Shown: positions 6,881 to 8,331 of the stretch, in pieces | Layout of the letters: each line of letters begins with the position of its first letter | How positions within the stretch are numbered: position 1 is the first letter of the stretch | Source of the DNA: DASSTJ01 sp035707965 | GTDB lineage: Bacteria; Actinomycetota; Actinomycetes; Actinomycetales; Angustibacteraceae | NCBI GenBank assembly: GCA_035707965.1 | Contig: DASSTJ010000148.1 | Coordinates: 1-8,331 of the forward strand | Reading direction: 5' to 3' | Length of the DNA: 8,331 bases | The notes under the pieces: model-generated | Told to the model about the DNA's origin: nothing | The model's database searches: none | Seen by the model: only the letters and a program-made list of their open reading frames with translations | Made by a program: the position numbers and the translations under genes

Positions 6881-7764
6881 GCGGGCTGGACGTCTCGGCG
6901 CACGGACTCGTGCACATCTACCGGCTCGAGGGCAACGACGTGGTGGCGCTCTCCGGCGTCGACCTCGACATCGCCGCGGGCGAGGTCGTCGGGCTGCTCG
7001 GCCCCTCCGGTTCCGGCAAGTCGACGTTGCTCAACCTCCTGGCCGGTCTGCTGCGACCCAGTGCCGGTCGGCTGCGCGTCGGCGAGCACGACCTGACGCG
7101 CCTGGACGAGAAGGGCTTGGCGCGCATGCGCGCCAGCGACGTCGGCATCGTGGTCCAGGGGGCGATGCGCAACCTGCTGCCGTACGCGTCGCCGCTCGAC
7201 AACGTGCGCTTCGCGCAGCGTGGCGCCCGCGCGATCTCGCGCGCGGACCTCCCGGAGCCGCACGAGGTCCTGGCGCTCGTGGGCCTCGCCGACGAGGGCC
7301 ACACGCACCTCGAGCACCTCACGCCGGGCCAGCGCCAGCGACTGGCGGTCGGGGTGGCACTCGGCTGCCGTCCGGGGCTGCTGCTGCTGGACGAGCCGAC
7401 CAGCCAGCTCGACCACGCCGGCCGGGACGAGGTGCTGGCCGCCGTCGACGACGTGAACCGCCTCATCGGCACCACCGTGGTCGCCGTCACCCACGACCCC
7501 GAGGTCGCGGCGAGGCTTCCGCGCACCGTCACGATCCGGGACGGACGCGTCGGCGCCGAAGGACGACGGGGTGAGGACTTCGCGGTCATCGCGCGGGACG
7601 GGTCCCTGGCGCTGCCGCCCGACGTGCTCGACACCGTGCCGCCGGGCTCGCTGCTGCAGGTGCGGCTCGAGGACGACGGCAGCATCCGGCTGGTGCCGCA
7701 GGCGACGCTGGAGCCCACGGCCGAGGACGTCACAGCCGCAGCCGACGAGAGGACCGCCTCATGA
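6877..7764 (+). CDS. ABC transporter ATPase, MacB/LolD-like, with AbrB-like tail
   Basis: This 295-residue cytoplasmic nucleotide-binding subunit is expected to power the two permeases. It has an A-loop tyrosine at 15, Walker A GPSGSGKST at 42-50, Q-loop glutamine 94, an altered signature LTPGQRQR at 148-155 (the usual form is LSGGQxQR), Walker B LLLLDEP at 168-174 with catalytic Glu173, D-loop SQLD at 176-179 and switch His206. The core ends near 226. Stand-alone MacB/LolD ATPases usually end about there, so the last 70 residues are an extension. Residues 234-275 (FAVIARDGSLALPPDVLD, then PPGSLLQVRLEDDGSIRLVP) have the strand pattern of an AbrB/SpoVT swapped-hairpin domain. The ATG at 6877 overlaps the previous stop as ATGA and follows GGGAAGG at 6864-6870. 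The ATPase assignment is firm; the tail assignment rests on pattern only. Confidence 0.88.
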   Translation: MSGLDVSAHGLVHIYRLEGNDVVALSGVDLDIAAGEVVGLLGPSGSGKSTLLNLLAGLLRPSAGRLRVGEHDLTRLDEKGLARMRASDVGIVVQGAMRNLLPYASPLDNVRFAQRGARAISRADLPEPHEVLALVGLADEGHTHLEHLTPGQRQRLAVGVALGCRPGLLLLDEPTSQLDHAGRDEVLAAVDDVNRLIGTTVVAVTHDPEVAARLPRTVTIRDGRVGAEGRRGEDFAVIARDGSLALPPDVLDTVPPGSLLQVRLEDDGSIRLVPQATLEPTAEDVTAAADERTAS

Positions 7765-8331
7765 CGACAGAGCCGGACGTCGAGCGCGCTGCCTCGTCTG
7801 CGGACCACTCGCGTGTGCCGGACCACGGACGGGACGCCCGCCCCGGCCTCGCCGTCGAGGCAGAGGCCCTGCGAGTCGTGCACGAGGGGCGCACGGCGCT
7901 CGATGGCGTCACGCTGCAGGTTCGCCCCGGCCAGCTGCTGGCCGTGACCGGCCCCTCCGGTGCGGGCAAGACCACGCTGCTCTGGGCGCTGGCAGGGCTG
8001 CGCACCCCGGACGCCGGCACCATCCGACTCACCGGGGCGGACGGGTCCGCGGTCGACGTCGACACCGACTCGACGCGCGACGCCTTTGCCGCGGCCGGTG
8101 TCGTGATCGTGCCGCAGGGCAACGCGCTCGCCACCGTCCTGACCGCGACGGAGAACGTCGTCGTCCCGCTGCTCGCAGCCGGCGTCCCGGCCGACCACGC
8201 CCACTCCCTGGCGGCGCTCACGCTCGAGGAGGTCGGTCTGGCGAGCTCGGGCGCCCAGCTCGTCGAGGAGCTGTCCGGCGGTCAGCAGCAGCGGGTGGCC
8301 GTCGCCCGCGGGCTCGCCCAGCGCGGCACCG
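7761..8331 (+). CDS. Second ABC transporter ATPase (3' end outside the window)
   Basis: The first 190 residues are visible and the frame is open to the window edge. An unusual polar N-terminal stretch of about 30 residues precedes the fold. Walker A GPSGAGKT is at 64-71, Q-loop glutamine 119 is in VIVPQGN, and the canonical signature LSGGQQQR is at 171-178. Walker B, the catalytic glutamate and the switch histidine lie beyond the edge. The position normally held by the A-loop aromatic residue appears to be His41 (VVHEGRTALDGV). The ATG at 7761 overlaps the stop of the first ATPase as ATGA, with GAGAGGA at 7747-7753 placed 7 bases ahead. It likely pairs with the first ATPase in a hetero-dimer serving the two permeases, though two homodimers cannot be ruled out. 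Confidence 0.87.
   Translation, partial: MTTEPDVERAASSADHSRVPDHGRDARPGLAVEAEALRVVHEGRTALDGVTLQVRPGQLLAVTGPSGAGKTTLLWALAGLRTPDAGTIRLTGADGSAVDVDTDSTRDAFAAAGVVIVPQGNALATVLTATENVVVPLLAAGVPADHAHSLAALTLEEVGLASSGAQLVEELSGGQQQRVAVARGLAQRGT

Overview
The window is very GC-rich on both strands, with third positions almost all G or C. Together with the protein families present, this points to a high-GC Gram-positive actinomycete; I cannot name a genus. All genes I can support lie on the + strand. I see no tRNA, rRNA, CRISPR array, insertion sequence or sign of recent transfer.

Layout: (1) At the left edge (5-313) is a small thiamine-binding protein of the MTH1187/YqgV (former DUF77) family, probably unrelated in function to the rest. 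(2) A 253-base gap (314-566) holds no gene but is rich in short symmetries. These are a weak hairpin, an 11-base-phased direct repeat, a long imperfect inverted repeat, an 18-base dyad and a candidate promoter that overlaps the dyad. (3) From 567 to the right edge runs a tightly coupled four-gene ABC operon: a 1057-residue FtsX/MacB-type permease, a second 1047-residue permease that is its diverged paralogue, an ATPase with a C-terminal extension, and a second ATPase cut by the window end. Each of the three junctions is an ATGA overlap with a good Shine-Dalgarno sequence inside the preceding gene.

Working model: the two permeases, each with about ten predicted membrane segments and two large extracytoplasmic domains, form a hetero-dimeric channel or mechanotransmission complex driven by the two MacB-like ATPases. 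Substrate and function are unknown. The most distinctive points are two pairs of extracytoplasmic cysteines kept with identical spacing in both permeases, an AbrB/SpoVT-like tail on the first ATPase, an altered signature motif in that ATPase against a canonical one in its partner, and a perfect 15-base tandem repeat coding a Gly-Ser-Gly-Thr-Pro linker in only one of the permeases. This is a member of a broad, poorly characterised actinobacterial transporter type. Nothing in the sequence proves a wholly new system.
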